Source: Streptococcus parasanguinis ATCC 15912 (lineage in GTDB: Bacteria; Bacillota; Bacilli; Lactobacillales; Streptococcaceae). From it: a stretch of 64,000 nucleotides of DNA. Shown here piece by piece: positions 48,001 to 55,842 of the stretch. Made by a program: the position numbers and the translations under genes. Location: NCBI RefSeq assembly GCF_000164675.2, contig NC_015678.1, positions 930,001-994,000 of the forward strand, in the 5' to 3' direction. How positions within the stretch are numbered: position 1 is the stretch's first letter; every line of letters begins with the position of its first letter. The notes under the pieces are model-generated. The model did no database searches. It was given only the letters and a program-made list of their open reading frames with translations, and had not been told where the DNA came from.

Positions 48001-48537
48001 ATTTTGATGGTTGGAAGCATATTTTTCTGCTATTTGATTCAATAAAGCTGCTTCAGAAGCATTTTGTTCCAAGATTGCTTTATCATCCGATGCTACAGTA
48101 CTTTCGACCACTTGGGATGAACTTGCTGCTTGAGCTTTTGTTTCTGTAGCAGTTTCATTTTGAGGGACTGAGACTTCTTTCGAACCTTCTTCAGTCAATG
48201 GAGCTGCTTCAGGTGAAAGGGATGGAGCACTCACTGCTGCAGAGGAAGAAACGACTTCGTTTCCTACTTCATCCGCAAACGTAGTAGTTGCAACTGTAGT
48301 AGCACTTAAAAGAGCCGTTGCTACTACGATCCCTTTTAAGAGGTGACGGCTCTTAGCAGAAACAGCGTCTTCACGAACCTCAGCAACAACCGTCTCTTCG
48401 ACTTGACCTCGGATCACTTTGAGCAAACCAAAGTTTGAAGTAGCTGCACGCAACCAGTTCTTACCTGACTTGATCAACTTGAAACGAGTCACTCGATCAG
48501 TTTCACGGAATTCTCCGTTTGAACGTTTAAAAATCAT
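42079..48537 (-). CDS. Giant MucBP-repeat LPXTG adhesin with KxYKxGKxW signal peptide
   Basis: This 2152-residue surface protein has a long N-terminal signal: KxYKxGKxW motif KLIKSGKNW (20-28) and a hydrophobic stretch (66-87) cut near TFA-DE. Then come a Ser/Thr/Glu-rich segment (90-230), a ligand-type ectodomain (about 260-760) with beta-rich sequence I do not recognise, and 14 MucBP-like modules: ten of type A (99 residues, GNVYVHYVDTEGK...YVYKL) and four of type B (103 residues, KGEVIITYVDENGKE...). A Pro/Lys spacer and LPNTG at 2117 follow, with helix and RRKEGDEK tail. MucBP modules bind mucins or act as stalks, so host adhesion is likely. The promoter is TTGCAT-16-TATAAT, overlapped by a cre-like box. 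Confidence 0.9.
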   Translation of the reverse strand: MIFKRSNGEFRETDRVTRFKLIKSGKNWLRAATSNFGLLKVIRGQVEETVVAEVREDAVSAKSRHLLKGIVVATALLSATTVATTTFADEVGNEVVSSSAAVSAPSLSPEAAPLTEEGSKEVSVPQNETATETKAQAASSSQVVESTVASDDKAILEQNASEAALLNQIAEKYASNHQNEEQKAAIKEAVAKVQAELPTKETSSNSEVKPQSYAEQRERLNKSVDDMMVTLKAAGFNGNTTVNGAPAISAQLDALSTSTTLTAPSVTPTMEEPNGASIDDPTWNNATYQLDPNADRYTYSIWDLQNWQGPANQGGLTYSNGGYYVTFSVDRSAVGTTQTPTVHARLVEKATGKEVETLDLTAKSTFQFKTLVNENPTYAPQFDYTTGESSQILGTWTNNREAGPTSDDKYKHHILQIRDTTKPGNVGETKPNVQTVIPTEKVTHTTYYKVEGTNEELASYSQTGIESQDYKASNPREFEGYEFVRTDAEKDMTGSLGGVGAKYLELQGGRAHYYVKRIVEQVDKDGTSVVKLYALDPSKVASYNPSTDVNTLDLTNYTLLYTSDPVKPGGKPTPAGTATEPKEVGYVDSKDGKYHLKVATYTDGGNGNVRLSGWYNKATGDAFTDSPQFSADVDPVRNNTSNIIGGNTPGDKASGYPSFFNNYSLPSIKEISTDVTHYYRKSDVTGNVYVHYKDTEGNELKTSVTDEAAQPINKTYDTVVDNRPQTIEKDSKTYELVPAGNYTVGEVDDEGHLKSSDPTTGLVAKEDKNVTYIYKLKEEPKGNVYVHYVDTEGKTIKSDVTDEDQQPVDKDYDTVVDNRPQEIAFEGKTYELVPAGTYTVGEVDDEGHLKSTDPTTGKVIEGDKNVTYVYKLKETPAEPKGNVYVHYVDTEGKTIKSDVTDEDQQPVDKDYDTVVDNRPQEIEFEGKTYELVPAGNYTVGEVDDQGHLKSTDPTTGKVIEGDKNVTYVYKLKETPTEPKGNVYVHYVDTEGKTIKSDVTDEDQQPVDKDYDTVVDNRPQEIEFEGKTYELVPAGTYTVGEVDDQGHLKSTDPTTGKVIEGDKNVTYVYKLKETPAEPKGNVYVHYVDTEGKTIKSDVTDEDQQPVDKDYDTVVDNRPQEIAFEGKTYELVPAGNYTVGEVDDQGHLKSTDPTTGKVIEGDKNVTYVYKLKETPTEPKKGEVIITYVDENGKEIEKPRQDTPNSPYDTPYNTTEEGEKPNTIKTPDGKTYKIVPKGDYPVGKVDEDGHLESSDPIKGKVDKPKSIITYVYKEVKEEPTQPKGNVYVHYVDTEGKTIKSDVTDEDQQPVDKDYDTVVDNRPQEIAFEGKTYELVPAGNYTVGEVDDQGHLKSTDPTTGKVIEGDKNVTYVYKLKETPAEPKGNVYVHYVDTEGKTIKSDVTDEDQQPVDKDYDTVVDNRPQEIAFEGKTYELVPAGTYTVGEVDDQGHLKSTDPTTGKVIEGDKNVTYVYKLKETPAEPKKGEVIITYVDENGKEIEKPRQDTPNSPYDTPYNTTEEGEKPNTIKTPDGKTYKIVPKGDYPVGKVDEDGHLESSDPIKGKVDKPKSIITYVYKEVKEEPTQPKGNVYVHYVDTEGNTIKSDVTDEDQQPVDKDYDTVVDNRPQEIAFEGKTYELVPAGNYTVGEVDDQGHLKSTDPTTGKVIEGDKNVTYVYKLKETPTEPKKGEVIITYVDENGKEIEKPRQDTPNSPYDTPYNTTEEGEKPNTIKTPDGKTYKIVPKGDYPVGKVDEDGHLESSDPVKGKVDKPKSIITYVYKEVKEEPTQPKGNVYVHYVDTEGNTIKSDVTDEDQQPVDKDYDTVVDNRPQEIAFEGKTYELVPAGNYTVGEVDDQGHLKSTDPTTGKVIEGDKNVTYVYKLKETPTEPKKGEVIITYVDENGKEIEKPRQDTPNSPYDTPYNTTEEGEKPNTIKTPDGKTYKIVPKGDYPVGKVDEDGHLESSDPVKGKVDKPKSIITYVYKEVKEEPTQPKGNVYVHYVDTEGKTIKSDVTDEENQPVDKDYNTVVDNRPQTIEKDGKTYELVPAGNYTVGEVDDQGHLKSTDPTTGKVIEGDKNVTYVYKLKETPDKPVEPTPDKPVDPTPGKPVDPTSGKSVESTPAKGQLPNTGETTSVGSTLLGLVAGLVGLAALGRRKEGDEK
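42303..46482 (-). repeat. Tandem MucBP-module repeats in the adhesin gene
   Basis: Reading 5' to 3' on the minus strand the order is A A A A A B A A B A B A B A. A units are 297 bp, B units 309 bp, A+B doublets 606 bp. Inner copies are nearly identical at the DNA level; the first and last A copies are diverged. Confidence 0.93.
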
Positions 48538-48568
48538 TTGATTCTCCTTAATTTTTATTTTCGCCTAT

Positions 48569-48596
48569 ATTATACCTTTTTCCTGTACTTATGCAA
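48569..48596 (-). promoter_or_regulatory. Promoter of the adhesin gene
   Basis: The minus strand has TTGCAT (48591-48596), a 16-bp spacer and TATAAT (48569-48574). Confidence 0.7.
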
Positions 48597-48605
48597 GCGT
48601 TTTAA
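48592..48605. promoter_or_regulatory. cre-like box over the adhesin -35
   Basis: TGCAAGCGTTTTAA matches the cre consensus at 12 of 14 positions with the central CG intact. It is weaker than the boxes at 9586 and 23808. Confidence 0.35.
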
Positions 48606-48658
48606 TGTTTATCAAGTTTATCATCAGGAAATAGCGTTCTGAAACCATTCAAACGAAC

Positions 48659-48683
48659 AAAAAAGCTACCCGAAGGTAGCTTT
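48659..48683 (-). terminator. Terminator of the rplKA operon
   Basis: On the minus strand AAAGCTACC pairs with GGTAGCTTT around a TTCG tetraloop followed by TTTTT. Confidence 0.93.
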
Positions 48684-48692
48684 GATTTCTAA

Positions 48693-49382
48693 TTAAAGTG
48701 AGTTAACATCCACTTTGATACCAGGACCTTGAGTAGTAGTCAAAGTCAAGCTAGTTACGTAAGTACCTTTAGCTGTAGCTGGTTTTGCTTTTTGGATTGT
48801 GTCGTTGAAAGCTTTAAAGTTTTCAACCAATTTAGTATCATCGAATGAAACTTTACCGATGATCGCTTGAACGATACCTGCTTTATCAGCACGGTAAGTG
48901 ATTTTACCACCTTTAGACTCTTCAACTGCTTTCGCAACATCCATTGTTACTGTACCAGTTTTAGGGTTTGGCATCAAGTTACGTGGTCCAAGGACACGTC
49001 CAAGACGTCCAACAAGAGCCATCATGTCAGGTGTAGCGATAACAACGTCGAAGTCCAACCAACCATCGTTGATTTTCGCAACAAGGTCATCTTCACCTAC
49101 GAAGTCTGCACCAGCAGCTTTTGCTTCTTCAGCTTTTGCACCACGTGCAAATACAAGTACGCGAGCTGTTTTACCAGTTCCGTTTGGCAATACCATTGCA
49201 CCACGGATTTGTTGGTCAGCTTTTTTCACGTCGATGTTCAAGTTGTAAGCAACTTCTACAGTTGCGTCAAATTTTGCAAAATTAGTTTCTTTTGCAAGAG
49301 CTACAGCTTCTTCTACGCTGTATGCTTTTGTGCTGTCGATTTTTTCAAGTGCAGCACGAAGTTGTTTGCTTTTTTTAGCCAT
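48693..49382 (-). CDS. rplA: 50S ribosomal protein L1
   Basis: The 229-residue protein has the L1 signature [19 protein letters not shown] and the [16 protein letters not shown] start. It binds the L1 stalk of 23S rRNA and in many bacteria represses its own operon by binding a similar mRNA structure. A candidate site lies just upstream (49403-49429). Confidence 0.97.
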   Translation of the reverse strand: MAKKSKQLRAALEKIDSTKAYSVEEAVALAKETNFAKFDATVEVAYNLNIDVKKADQQIRGAMVLPNGTGKTARVLVFARGAKAEEAKAAGADFVGEDDLVAKINDGWLDFDVVIATPDMMALVGRLGRVLGPRNLMPNPKTGTVTMDVAKAVEESKGGKITYRADKAGIVQAIIGKVSFDDTKLVENFKAFNDTIQKAKPATAKGTYVTSLTLTTTQGPGIKVDVNSL

Positions 49383-49402
49383 TTTATCTTTCTCCTTGTA
49401 AT

Positions 49403-49429
49403 GTGGTCATATCGATTTTCATCTCCCAC
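49403..49429 (-). promoter_or_regulatory. Candidate L1-binding hairpin in the rplK-rplA spacer
   Basis: On the minus strand GTGGGAGATGAAAATC is followed after a few bases by CCAC, closing a GTGG/CCAC stem around a purine-rich GATGA loop like the L1 site in 23S rRNA. A sister copy lies before rplK. Confidence 0.5.
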
Positions 49430-49479
49430 GTCACTCGTCTCATGATCAAGTGTATTGCGGGCAAATAGGATTGTTACAA

Positions 49480-49905
49480 TTAGTCAGTAACAGTGAATCC
49501 CATAGAACGAGCAGTACCTTCGATCATACGCATTGCAGACTCAATGTTTGCAGCGTTCAAATCTGGCATCTTAGTTTCAGCGATTTGTTGTACTTGTGCA
49601 CGAGTTACAGTTGCAACTTTCGTTTTGTTCGGTGTACCTGAACCTTTTTCAACACCTGCAGCTTTTTTCAAAAGAACAGCAGCTGGTGGTGTTTTTGTAA
49701 CGAAATCGAATGATTTGTCTTCATAAACAGTGATAACAACTGGGATGATCATACCAGCTTGATCAGCTGTACGAGCGTTAAACTCTTTAGTGAATCCCAT
49801 GATGTTGATACCTGCTTGACCAAGCGCTGGACCAACCGGTGGAGCTGGAGTAGCTTTACCAGCAGGGATTTGCAATTTTACAAGTTTTTCGACTTTTTTA
49901 GCCAT
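49480..49905 (-). CDS. rplK: 50S ribosomal protein L11
   Basis: The 141-residue protein has [32 protein letters not shown] and the C-terminal RNA-binding domain ending [16 protein letters not shown]. It forms part of the GTPase-associated center. It is first gene of rplK-rplA. Confidence 0.98.
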   Translation of the reverse strand: MAKKVEKLVKLQIPAGKATPAPPVGPALGQAGINIMGFTKEFNARTADQAGMIIPVVITVYEDKSFDFVTKTPPAAVLLKKAAGVEKGSGTPNKTKVATVTRAQVQQIAETKMPDLNAANIESAMRMIEGTARSMGFTVTD

Positions 49906-49922
49906 TTCTTAAATCCTCCTTT

Positions 49923-49959
49923 GTGGTTTTGGCGGTAATTACAGATTTTTACCTCCCAC
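49923..49959 (-). promoter_or_regulatory. Candidate L1-binding hairpin in the rplK leader
   Basis: On the minus strand GTGGGAGGTAAAAATC and a later ACCAC repeat the motif found before rplA. It lies just ahead of the rplK ribosome binding site (AAAGGAGG). A GTATGC/GCATAC hairpin sits immediately upstream. Confidence 0.5.
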
Positions 49960-49984
49960 AAGTATGCTTTGTGCATACCTTTCT

Positions 49985-50012
49985 ATTATACACAATTTCT
50001 CTTTTTTTGCAA
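49985..50012 (-). promoter_or_regulatory. Promoter of rplK-rplA
   Basis: The minus strand has TTGCAA (50007-50012), a 16-bp spacer and TATAAT (49985-49990). Confidence 0.78.
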
Positions 50013-50064
50013 GAAAAAATTAAAATATAGTAAACTTTTTTTCGTTTTATGATAGAATGAAGCT

Positions 50065-50409
50065 ATGTTAATCAAAGTTGCTTCTGTATTATTTATTTTT
50101 TTAACGCTGATTCTGAGCGGCATCATTGTTCATCTCTTTAAACTCCAAAAAAGAGGATGGCGATCTACCGATATTGCCTTTCCTTTATTTGCCTTGGAGT
50201 ACTACCTGATTTCAGACAGCGCCTTTTACCACAGCCTCTTACCGCTGCTAGCCTTGAGTCTTTCGCTTTTGGCCTTGGGGCTAACGATTTATTTCTTAAA
50301 AAAGAAAAAGAGTTTTTATTATCCGAAATTTATCAAATACTTCTGGCGCGCTGGATTTCTGGTCACCTTCTTGCTCTATCTGATCTTAACCGCTAGTTTG
50401 TTTATCTAA
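50065..50409 (+). CDS. DUF3397-like small membrane protein
   Basis: The 114-residue protein has four hydrophobic segments (about 4-25, 38-55, 58-78, 91-112) and a conserved-looking basic loop KKKKSFYYPKFIKYFWRAGF. It resembles the DUF3397 family of Firmicute membrane proteins; the function is unknown. It is divergent from rplK and ends next to a family A repeat. Confidence 0.7.
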   Translation: MLIKVASVLFIFLTLILSGIIVHLFKLQKRGWRSTDIAFPLFALEYYLISDSAFYHSLLPLLALSLSLLALGLTIYFLKKKKSFYYPKFIKYFWRAGFLVTFLLYLILTASLFI

Positions 50410-50417
50410 TACTGAAA

Positions 50418-50594
50418 AGAGGCTGGGACAAAAGTCCTAGCCTCTCAATTATTTTTGGATTGTCGAGCAAGACGCAGTGGTTGAGTGGGCTCTACTACGC
50501 TGATTTCATCAGCTTTTACAGCCCTACTCAACTGTGCGGAGGTGGGACGACGAAATCGAATTCTAACGAATTACCGATTTCTGTCCCACTCTCT
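50418..50594. repeat. Family A intergenic repeat, solo copy (177 bp)
   Basis: Ends AGAGGCTGGGACA / TGTCCCACTCTCT are imperfect terminal inverted repeats. Inside are a terminator-like first hairpin, and a long stem GTTGAGT...ACTCAAC with an inner GCTGAT/ATCAGC hairpin. It differs from the 59674-59848 copy by about one base. No coding capacity is evident. It lies between converging genes. Confidence 0.85.
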
Positions 50595-50598
50595 TTTT

Positions 50599-52917
50599 TT
50601 ATTTTTTCCGATGAAAGAACCAGCCCACTAGTTTTTTGAAGACTTGAATCAAGATGAGAGCAAGAACGGCCATGATGGCGCAGATAAGCAGCGTTTGAAG
50701 TCTCAAGGGGCTCATGTTGAAGAATCTACCTAGGATACTACTTGAAACCAGGAAGGCTAGGATATTTCCTAGAAGAACCAGTCTCTTGTAGTGATTGATA
50801 GGCTGGGATTCTTGGTAGATAATGGTAAAGCCGACGAAGGCCATCAAGCAGATGGCTGCACTTGAGAGCTCTTCCGATGTCATACCAAATGCTGAAGAGA
50901 GCAATACCAAACTGAAGATCAGTATAAAATCCGTCAAGGCAGCAGGTAGCGCATTTTTAAAGACCGTTTCGATAAAGCGCCCTTTGATGCGCTCGCTATT
51001 GGGCTCAAGCGCTAGGAAGAATCCTGGAATCCCAATCGTAAAGCCACTGATCAAGGACATCTGCGACGGCATGATGGGATAGGTAAAGGCTAAGAGCGTC
51101 ACTGAGATAGCCAACAAAATAGAAAAGATATTCTTGATCAAAAAGAGACTGGCTGATCGTTGAATATTATTGACCACCCGTCGCCCTTCTGCCACGATGG
51201 ACGGCATCTTCCCAAAGTCAGAATCCAGTAAAACCACTTGCGCCATCTTTTTGGTCGCATCATTTCCAGATTCCATCGCAATACTACAATCCGCTGTTTT
51301 GAGAGCCAGAATATCGTTGACGCCATCTCCAGTCATGGCGACTTTATGCCCCTTTGCCTGCAAGCCTTCTACAAGGCTTTTCTTTTGCTCTGGTGTCACT
51401 CGTCCAAAGACCGTATATTGACTCGCCGCTTGGTGCAAATCTTCTTCCGTCAGTAAGGTTCTGGCATCGATTAGATCCTCTGCTCCTTCAATGCCTGCTT
51501 TTTGTGCAATAGCTGAGACCGTAGCTGGGTTGTCTCCTGAAATGACCTTAATAGTCACTCCTTGTTGTTTAAAGTAGGCGAAGGTTTCTTTGGCATTTTT
51601 TCTCAACGGATTGGAGAGAATAATCCAGGCCACCAAGTCTACAGGAGCCTCTAAAGTCTCTCTCAGGTGATCTCCCCGATATTTCCCAAAGGCCAAGACC
51701 CGATTGCCTGCCTGAGTAGCAGGAGCTATCTCTTGTTCAAGCTCAGAAAAGCCCTCTCGTAAAACAAATTCTGGTGCCCCTAATACATAGATCCCAGATT
51801 CAAAGGCAATGGCCCCATATTTTTTCTTGGACGTAAAGGGCTGAATGTCGAGAGCCTTCCATGGCTGGCTTACTGGTGTCTTGTGAAATTTTCGGATGGC
51901 ATCCATGGTATCGTTTTGATCCATACTAGCCTCTACATACTGAGCTAGAGCTTCCAAGTCTTGAGCGTCTTTAACTGGACGAATCGCTGTCACTTCCATA
52001 CCTGGCTCTGTAATAGTCCCTGTCTTATCGACACAAAGGACATCCACGCGCGATAAGGTCTCAATCCCCTTCATGCTATTGAGCAGAACCTTTTCCTTGG
52101 CTAATCTGACAGCCCCCAGAGCCAGTGCCAAGGTCATCAAGAGATACAAGCCTTCTGGAATCATCCCGATCAAGGCCCCGACTGTTGAAGTCACACTGAG
52201 CTTGAGGCTATCGCCTAGGCTGATATAGCTACGAAGAAAAAGGAGCGAGCCTAGCGGAATGATAAGGAGACCAATGATCCCCACGATTCGGTTGACCGCA
52301 TGGACCATATCGGACTCCTCATGAGACTTGACCTGCTTGGCTTCCAGGCTCAATTGGTTGATGTAGGACTCGTTCCCAACTTTTTCCAATCGCGCCAGTC
52401 CTTGACCAGCGATCACAAAACTACCTGACATGAGTGCGTCTTGCGCTCCTTTTTTGACCTCATCAGCTTCACCTGTCAATTGCGATTCATCGACTTTTAG
52501 CTCACCCTCCAGCAAAATCCCATCCGCATAGATCTGGTCTCCAGCTTGAAAGCGAACTAGATCGCCCTCCACCAGCTGGTCGATAGGTAGAGCGACTTCT
52601 TTTCCTTTGCGAAGAACGATCGCTTCACTCATATGCAGAAATTGCATCTGACGCAAGATCCGTCGAGAGCGGACTTCCTGCACAATTCCAACCAAGGAGT
52701 TGACCACGACAATCGGGACAAACAAGAGATTGTTCCAAGACTTCACTGCAACCAGCAAGAACGCTAAGACCAGGAAAATCAGATTAAAGTAGGTAAAGAC
52801 ATTATCTCGAATGATCTGCCCAATACTTTTTTCTGTCTTAATCGTGACCTTATTTTGCTTGCCCTCTTGGATCTTTTTCGCTACTTCTTCCTGACTGAGT
52901 CCTTCTAATCTAACCAT
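50599..52917 (-). CDS. P-type cation-transporting ATPase
   Basis: The 772-residue pump has the TGE actuator motif (ESQLTGEAD, about 147-155), the phosphorylation site CVDKTGTITE (Asp297), the M4 motif PEGL, the hinge TGDGVNDILALK and about ten membrane helices. It most resembles streptococcal E1-E2 ATPases related to Ca2+/Mg2+ or Mn2+ transport; the metal is not certain. I start at the ATG at 52917, with GAGG 6 bases upstream, rather than a GTG 4 codons earlier that overlaps the previous stop. It follows the VOC gene by 8 bp. Confidence 0.92.
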   Translation of the reverse strand: MVRLEGLSQEEVAKKIQEGKQNKVTIKTEKSIGQIIRDNVFTYFNLIFLVLAFLLVAVKSWNNLLFVPIVVVNSLVGIVQEVRSRRILRQMQFLHMSEAIVLRKGKEVALPIDQLVEGDLVRFQAGDQIYADGILLEGELKVDESQLTGEADEVKKGAQDALMSGSFVIAGQGLARLEKVGNESYINQLSLEAKQVKSHEESDMVHAVNRIVGIIGLLIIPLGSLLFLRSYISLGDSLKLSVTSTVGALIGMIPEGLYLLMTLALALGAVRLAKEKVLLNSMKGIETLSRVDVLCVDKTGTITEPGMEVTAIRPVKDAQDLEALAQYVEASMDQNDTMDAIRKFHKTPVSQPWKALDIQPFTSKKKYGAIAFESGIYVLGAPEFVLREGFSELEQEIAPATQAGNRVLAFGKYRGDHLRETLEAPVDLVAWIILSNPLRKNAKETFAYFKQQGVTIKVISGDNPATVSAIAQKAGIEGAEDLIDARTLLTEEDLHQAASQYTVFGRVTPEQKKSLVEGLQAKGHKVAMTGDGVNDILALKTADCSIAMESGNDATKKMAQVVLLDSDFGKMPSIVAEGRRVVNNIQRSASLFLIKNIFSILLAISVTLLAFTYPIMPSQMSLISGFTIGIPGFFLALEPNSERIKGRFIETVFKNALPAALTDFILIFSLVLLSSAFGMTSEELSSAAICLMAFVGFTIIYQESQPINHYKRLVLLGNILAFLVSSSILGRFFNMSPLRLQTLLICAIMAVLALILIQVFKKLVGWFFHRKK

Positions 52918-52925
52918 TGCTTTCC

Positions 52926-53312
52926 TCACTCATGTATTTCCAAGGGCAATCCTTCTGGATCGAAGAAAAATGCCATCTTCTTGCCATCAAAGTCATCATA
53001 GCGAAGGCCTGTATTCTCAATACCTAGCTGATCCAATCTAGCTAGATAGGTCTCTACATCGTCCACTTTAAAGGCCAGATGACGCAGTCCCGCATGCTCG
53101 GGCAAGGGGAGCTTAGGCCGTACTGGGGCCGTCGGTTTGATAAAGAGTTCTAAAGTCAGCTCCCCCTGGCGGAGATTGATCAAGATATCTCCGCGTTCGG
53201 GACGGTCATACTCACTGACAATCGCAAAGCCCAACTGGTCCACATAAAAGTGCAACATGGCGTCGCGATCCCGTCCAATGATGGCAATATGATGAATCGT
53301 GTCTAACTTCAT
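52926..53312 (-). CDS. VOC-family (glyoxalase-like) protein
   Basis: The 128-residue protein has the paired beta-alpha-beta-beta-beta modules of the VOC superfamily, with metal-ligand-like positions His8 (IHHIAI), Glu in LTLELFIK, His in LRHLAFKV and Glu in PLEIHE, matching the YaeR/glyoxalase I layout. It may be a metal-dependent lyase or isomerase. It precedes the P-type ATPase by 8 bp. Confidence 0.87.
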   Translation of the reverse strand: MKLDTIHHIAIIGRDRDAMLHFYVDQLGFAIVSEYDRPERGDILINLRQGELTLELFIKPTAPVRPKLPLPEHAGLRHLAFKVDDVETYLARLDQLGIENTGLRYDDFDGKKMAFFFDPEGLPLEIHE

Positions 53313-53336
53313 CTGGTCCTACTTTCTATTTTCTAT

Positions 53337-53373
53337 AAAAAGAAAAGGGAGTGGGGCATATGCCCTTTTTCCC
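53337..53373 (-). terminator. Terminator of ftsK
   Basis: On the minus strand GGGCATATGCCC (perfect palindrome) within a GGGAAAAA...CTCCC context is followed by TTTTCTTTT. Confidence 0.65.
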
Positions 53374-53378
53374 TATCC

Positions 53379-55739
53379 TTATGATTGTTGCAATACTTTT
53401 CGAGGCTTGGTCCCTTCAGCTGGTCCAATCACACCCGCTGCTTCCAACTCTTCCATGAGGCGAGTCGCCCGATTAAAACCAACCGATAAGCGGCGCTGGA
53501 TCATCGAAGCACTGGCTTTTTGGGTCTCGATGACGAGCGCTTTGGCCTCTTCAAAGAGTGGATCGCCTTCGTCTGAGCCACCCATACCTCCATCAAAGTC
53601 TGACTCAGATACTTCACCTGGATCGAAGGCATCATCATAATCCGCTTCAGCTTGTTCTTTGACGAAGTTGACAATCCGCTCCACATCATCATCAGAGATA
53701 AAGGAGCCCTGCAGACGGATCGGATGATTTTCATCGATCGGTTTAAAGAGCATGTCTCCGCGACCGAGCAATTTCTCCGCTCCATTTTCATCCAAGATGG
53801 TCCGTGAGTCGGTCCCGGATGATACCGCAAAAGCGACACGGGAAGGCACATTGGCCTTGATCAAACCTGAGATAACGTCAACCGATGGCCGTTGGGTCGC
53901 CAAGATCATGTGGATCCCTGCTGCACGCGCCTTCTGTCCAAGGCGAATAATAGCATCTTCCACTTCTTTACTTGCGACCATCATCAAATCTGCCAACTCA
54001 TCGACAATGACCACGATCAATGGAAGGGGCACTTGCTTCATCTCAGACTGGGCATTGTACTCAGCTACCTTGGCATTAAAGCCAGCAATATTACGAGCAC
54101 CCACTTTCGAGAAGAGCTCATAGCGATTTTCCATCTCATCAACGACCTTCTGCAGGGCTCGACTGGCCTTACGTGGGTTGGTCACAACCGGAATCAAGAG
54201 GTGTGGAATATCATTGTAGACAGAAAGCTCCACCATCTTTGGATCGACCATCATAAACTTGACTTCGTCCGGACGAGCCTTCATCAAGATACTCGAAATA
54301 ATCCCATTGACCGCTACTGACTTACCAGATCCAGTAGAACCCGCTACCAAGAGGTGGGGCATCCGAGCCAAATCAAAAGTCCGAGCTGAACCATCTACAG
54401 CCTTCCCAAGAGGAATCTCAAGGAGTTTAGCCGGGTCTGTTTTGGACTGCTCCCACAATTCACGGAAGGAAACGGTCGCAATCTCTGAGTTGGGCACTTC
54501 AATCCCGACCAGAGACTTCCCTGGAATCGGTGCTTCAATCCGCACATCCTTGGCTGCTAGAGCCAAGGCCAAATCATCTGCTAGGTTCGAAATGCGATTG
54601 ACCCGCACACCGACAGCTGGCTTGACTTCATATTTGGTAACAGAAGGACCGATTTCTGCCCGCTCCACTGTCGCCTTGATATTGAAGCTTGCAAAGGTCT
54701 CTTCCAAAATGCGGATGTTCTGGCGAACGATGTTTTTCTCTTTTGATTGATTTTTCGGCTTGTCAGGTGCGAAGAGATCAATGGTTGGAAGCTTGTATTG
54801 AAGCAATTCCTTAGGTGTGAAATCCACTTGAACTTCTTCCCCATCGTCCTCGAATTCTTCGGCTACTGGAAGCTCTTCGTACGCTTCAGGCTCTTCAGGC
54901 CATTCTTCATCTGGCAGGTAGATTTCTGGTGTTGCCGGTGCAACAATTTCTGCTTCTGGGAAAGACTCTGTGAACGGCTGCTCCGCCAGCACCTCTCCCG
55001 TTTCAGGATCTACAGGATGCCCTTCCATTGAAAGGGGAGTTGGAAGAACTGCACTTGCTTCTTCTTGCTCTCTTTCAGCTGCCACAGCTTCCTCAGCAGC
55101 TCTCGCTTCCTTTTCAAGGAATTTCTGTTCGCGACGTTCTTTGCGTTTTTCCATAGAAGCATGGAAGGCTTCCGACCCCTTTTCAAACAAATCATAGATG
55201 GAGTAAGGACTCATCAAGAGAATCCCCAATCCAATAAAGAGAAGGCCAATAAAATAAGAGCCAATATTTGAAAAGAGGAAGGAAATCGGAGCATAAAGAA
55301 GGGCACCGATCATACCACCACCAGCAAAACTCTCCACTCGCAGATGAATCAGATCTGCCATGATTCTTGAAAAGGTGACCTTGATCCCATTATTGTCCAA
55401 ATGAAGGGAGGATACAAAGAAGGCCTGAAACATCAAGAGAAGCCCAGCAAAGAAGCTTAGGAATCCTGAAATCACCCCTTCGTGTTTGTCCAGCCATTTA
55501 AAGGCATAGAGGTAGAAAAAAGTCGCTAAAATAGCCAAATAGGCTAAACTTCCAACAAAGAGTCGGATTAAGTTGTAGGCCAAGACCCCTACTGCTCCCA
55601 ATTTCAAGGCCGCAAAAACTAAAACCAGACTAATGAGAATGGTCGCAATCATGCGATGAATCGCTTTTTTTCTTTCTAATTCTGCTTTGGACAGTCGTCT
55701 CGTCGACCGTGTTTTTTTCGATTGATTATTGTTTGCCAT
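53379..55739 (-). CDS. ftsK: DNA translocase FtsK/SpoIIIE
   Basis: The 786-residue protein has four or five N-terminal membrane helices (about 30-190), an acidic linker (about 215-330), and a motor with Walker [15 protein letters not shown], Walker B-like [15 protein letters not shown], and RPSVDVITG-type loop ([12 protein letters not shown]). The C-terminal gamma winged helix ([25 protein letters not shown]) reads KOPS/SRS-type sequences. It pumps chromosome DNA through the septum. I start at the ATG at 55739 (MANNNQSKK); upstream codons are spurious. Confidence 0.96.
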   Translation of the reverse strand: MANNNQSKKTRSTRRLSKAELERKKAIHRMIATILISLVLVFAALKLGAVGVLAYNLIRLFVGSLAYLAILATFFYLYAFKWLDKHEGVISGFLSFFAGLLLMFQAFFVSSLHLDNNGIKVTFSRIMADLIHLRVESFAGGGMIGALLYAPISFLFSNIGSYFIGLLFIGLGILLMSPYSIYDLFEKGSEAFHASMEKRKERREQKFLEKEARAAEEAVAAEREQEEASAVLPTPLSMEGHPVDPETGEVLAEQPFTESFPEAEIVAPATPEIYLPDEEWPEEPEAYEELPVAEEFEDDGEEVQVDFTPKELLQYKLPTIDLFAPDKPKNQSKEKNIVRQNIRILEETFASFNIKATVERAEIGPSVTKYEVKPAVGVRVNRISNLADDLALALAAKDVRIEAPIPGKSLVGIEVPNSEIATVSFRELWEQSKTDPAKLLEIPLGKAVDGSARTFDLARMPHLLVAGSTGSGKSVAVNGIISSILMKARPDEVKFMMVDPKMVELSVYNDIPHLLIPVVTNPRKASRALQKVVDEMENRYELFSKVGARNIAGFNAKVAEYNAQSEMKQVPLPLIVVIVDELADLMMVASKEVEDAIIRLGQKARAAGIHMILATQRPSVDVISGLIKANVPSRVAFAVSSGTDSRTILDENGAEKLLGRGDMLFKPIDENHPIRLQGSFISDDDVERIVNFVKEQAEADYDDAFDPGEVSESDFDGGMGGSDEGDPLFEEAKALVIETQKASASMIQRRLSVGFNRATRLMEELEAAGVIGPAEGTKPRKVLQQS

Positions 55740-55810
55740 AACCTTTATTATATCACAATTCCAAGCCAGTTCTCTAGTAAAATCATTTCCGAACATTTGC
55801 AGCATAAAGC

Positions 55811-55842
55811 AAAAAAAAACAGCACCGAGTGGGTACTGTTTT
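55811..55842 (-). terminator. Terminator of the SAP-like gene
   Basis: On the minus strand AAACAGTACC pairs with GGTGCTGTTT (one mismatch) followed by a run of T. It overlaps the stop codon. Confidence 0.8.

Noticed and set aside
48867..49445. 192-codon plus-strand frame opposite rplA
   Set aside because: Cys/Phe/Ser-rich translation with no motif, fully antisense to a universally conserved ribosomal protein gene.
50418..50594. Riboswitch controlling the P-type ATPase
   Set aside because: The structured element lies downstream of the ATPase gene, not upstream, and the same sequence occurs in an unrelated place at 59.7 kb.
54259..54750. 163-codon plus-strand frame inside ftsK
   Set aside because: Ser/Arg/Thr-rich low-complexity translation typical of the opposite strand of a real gene; ftsK is complete with all motifs.
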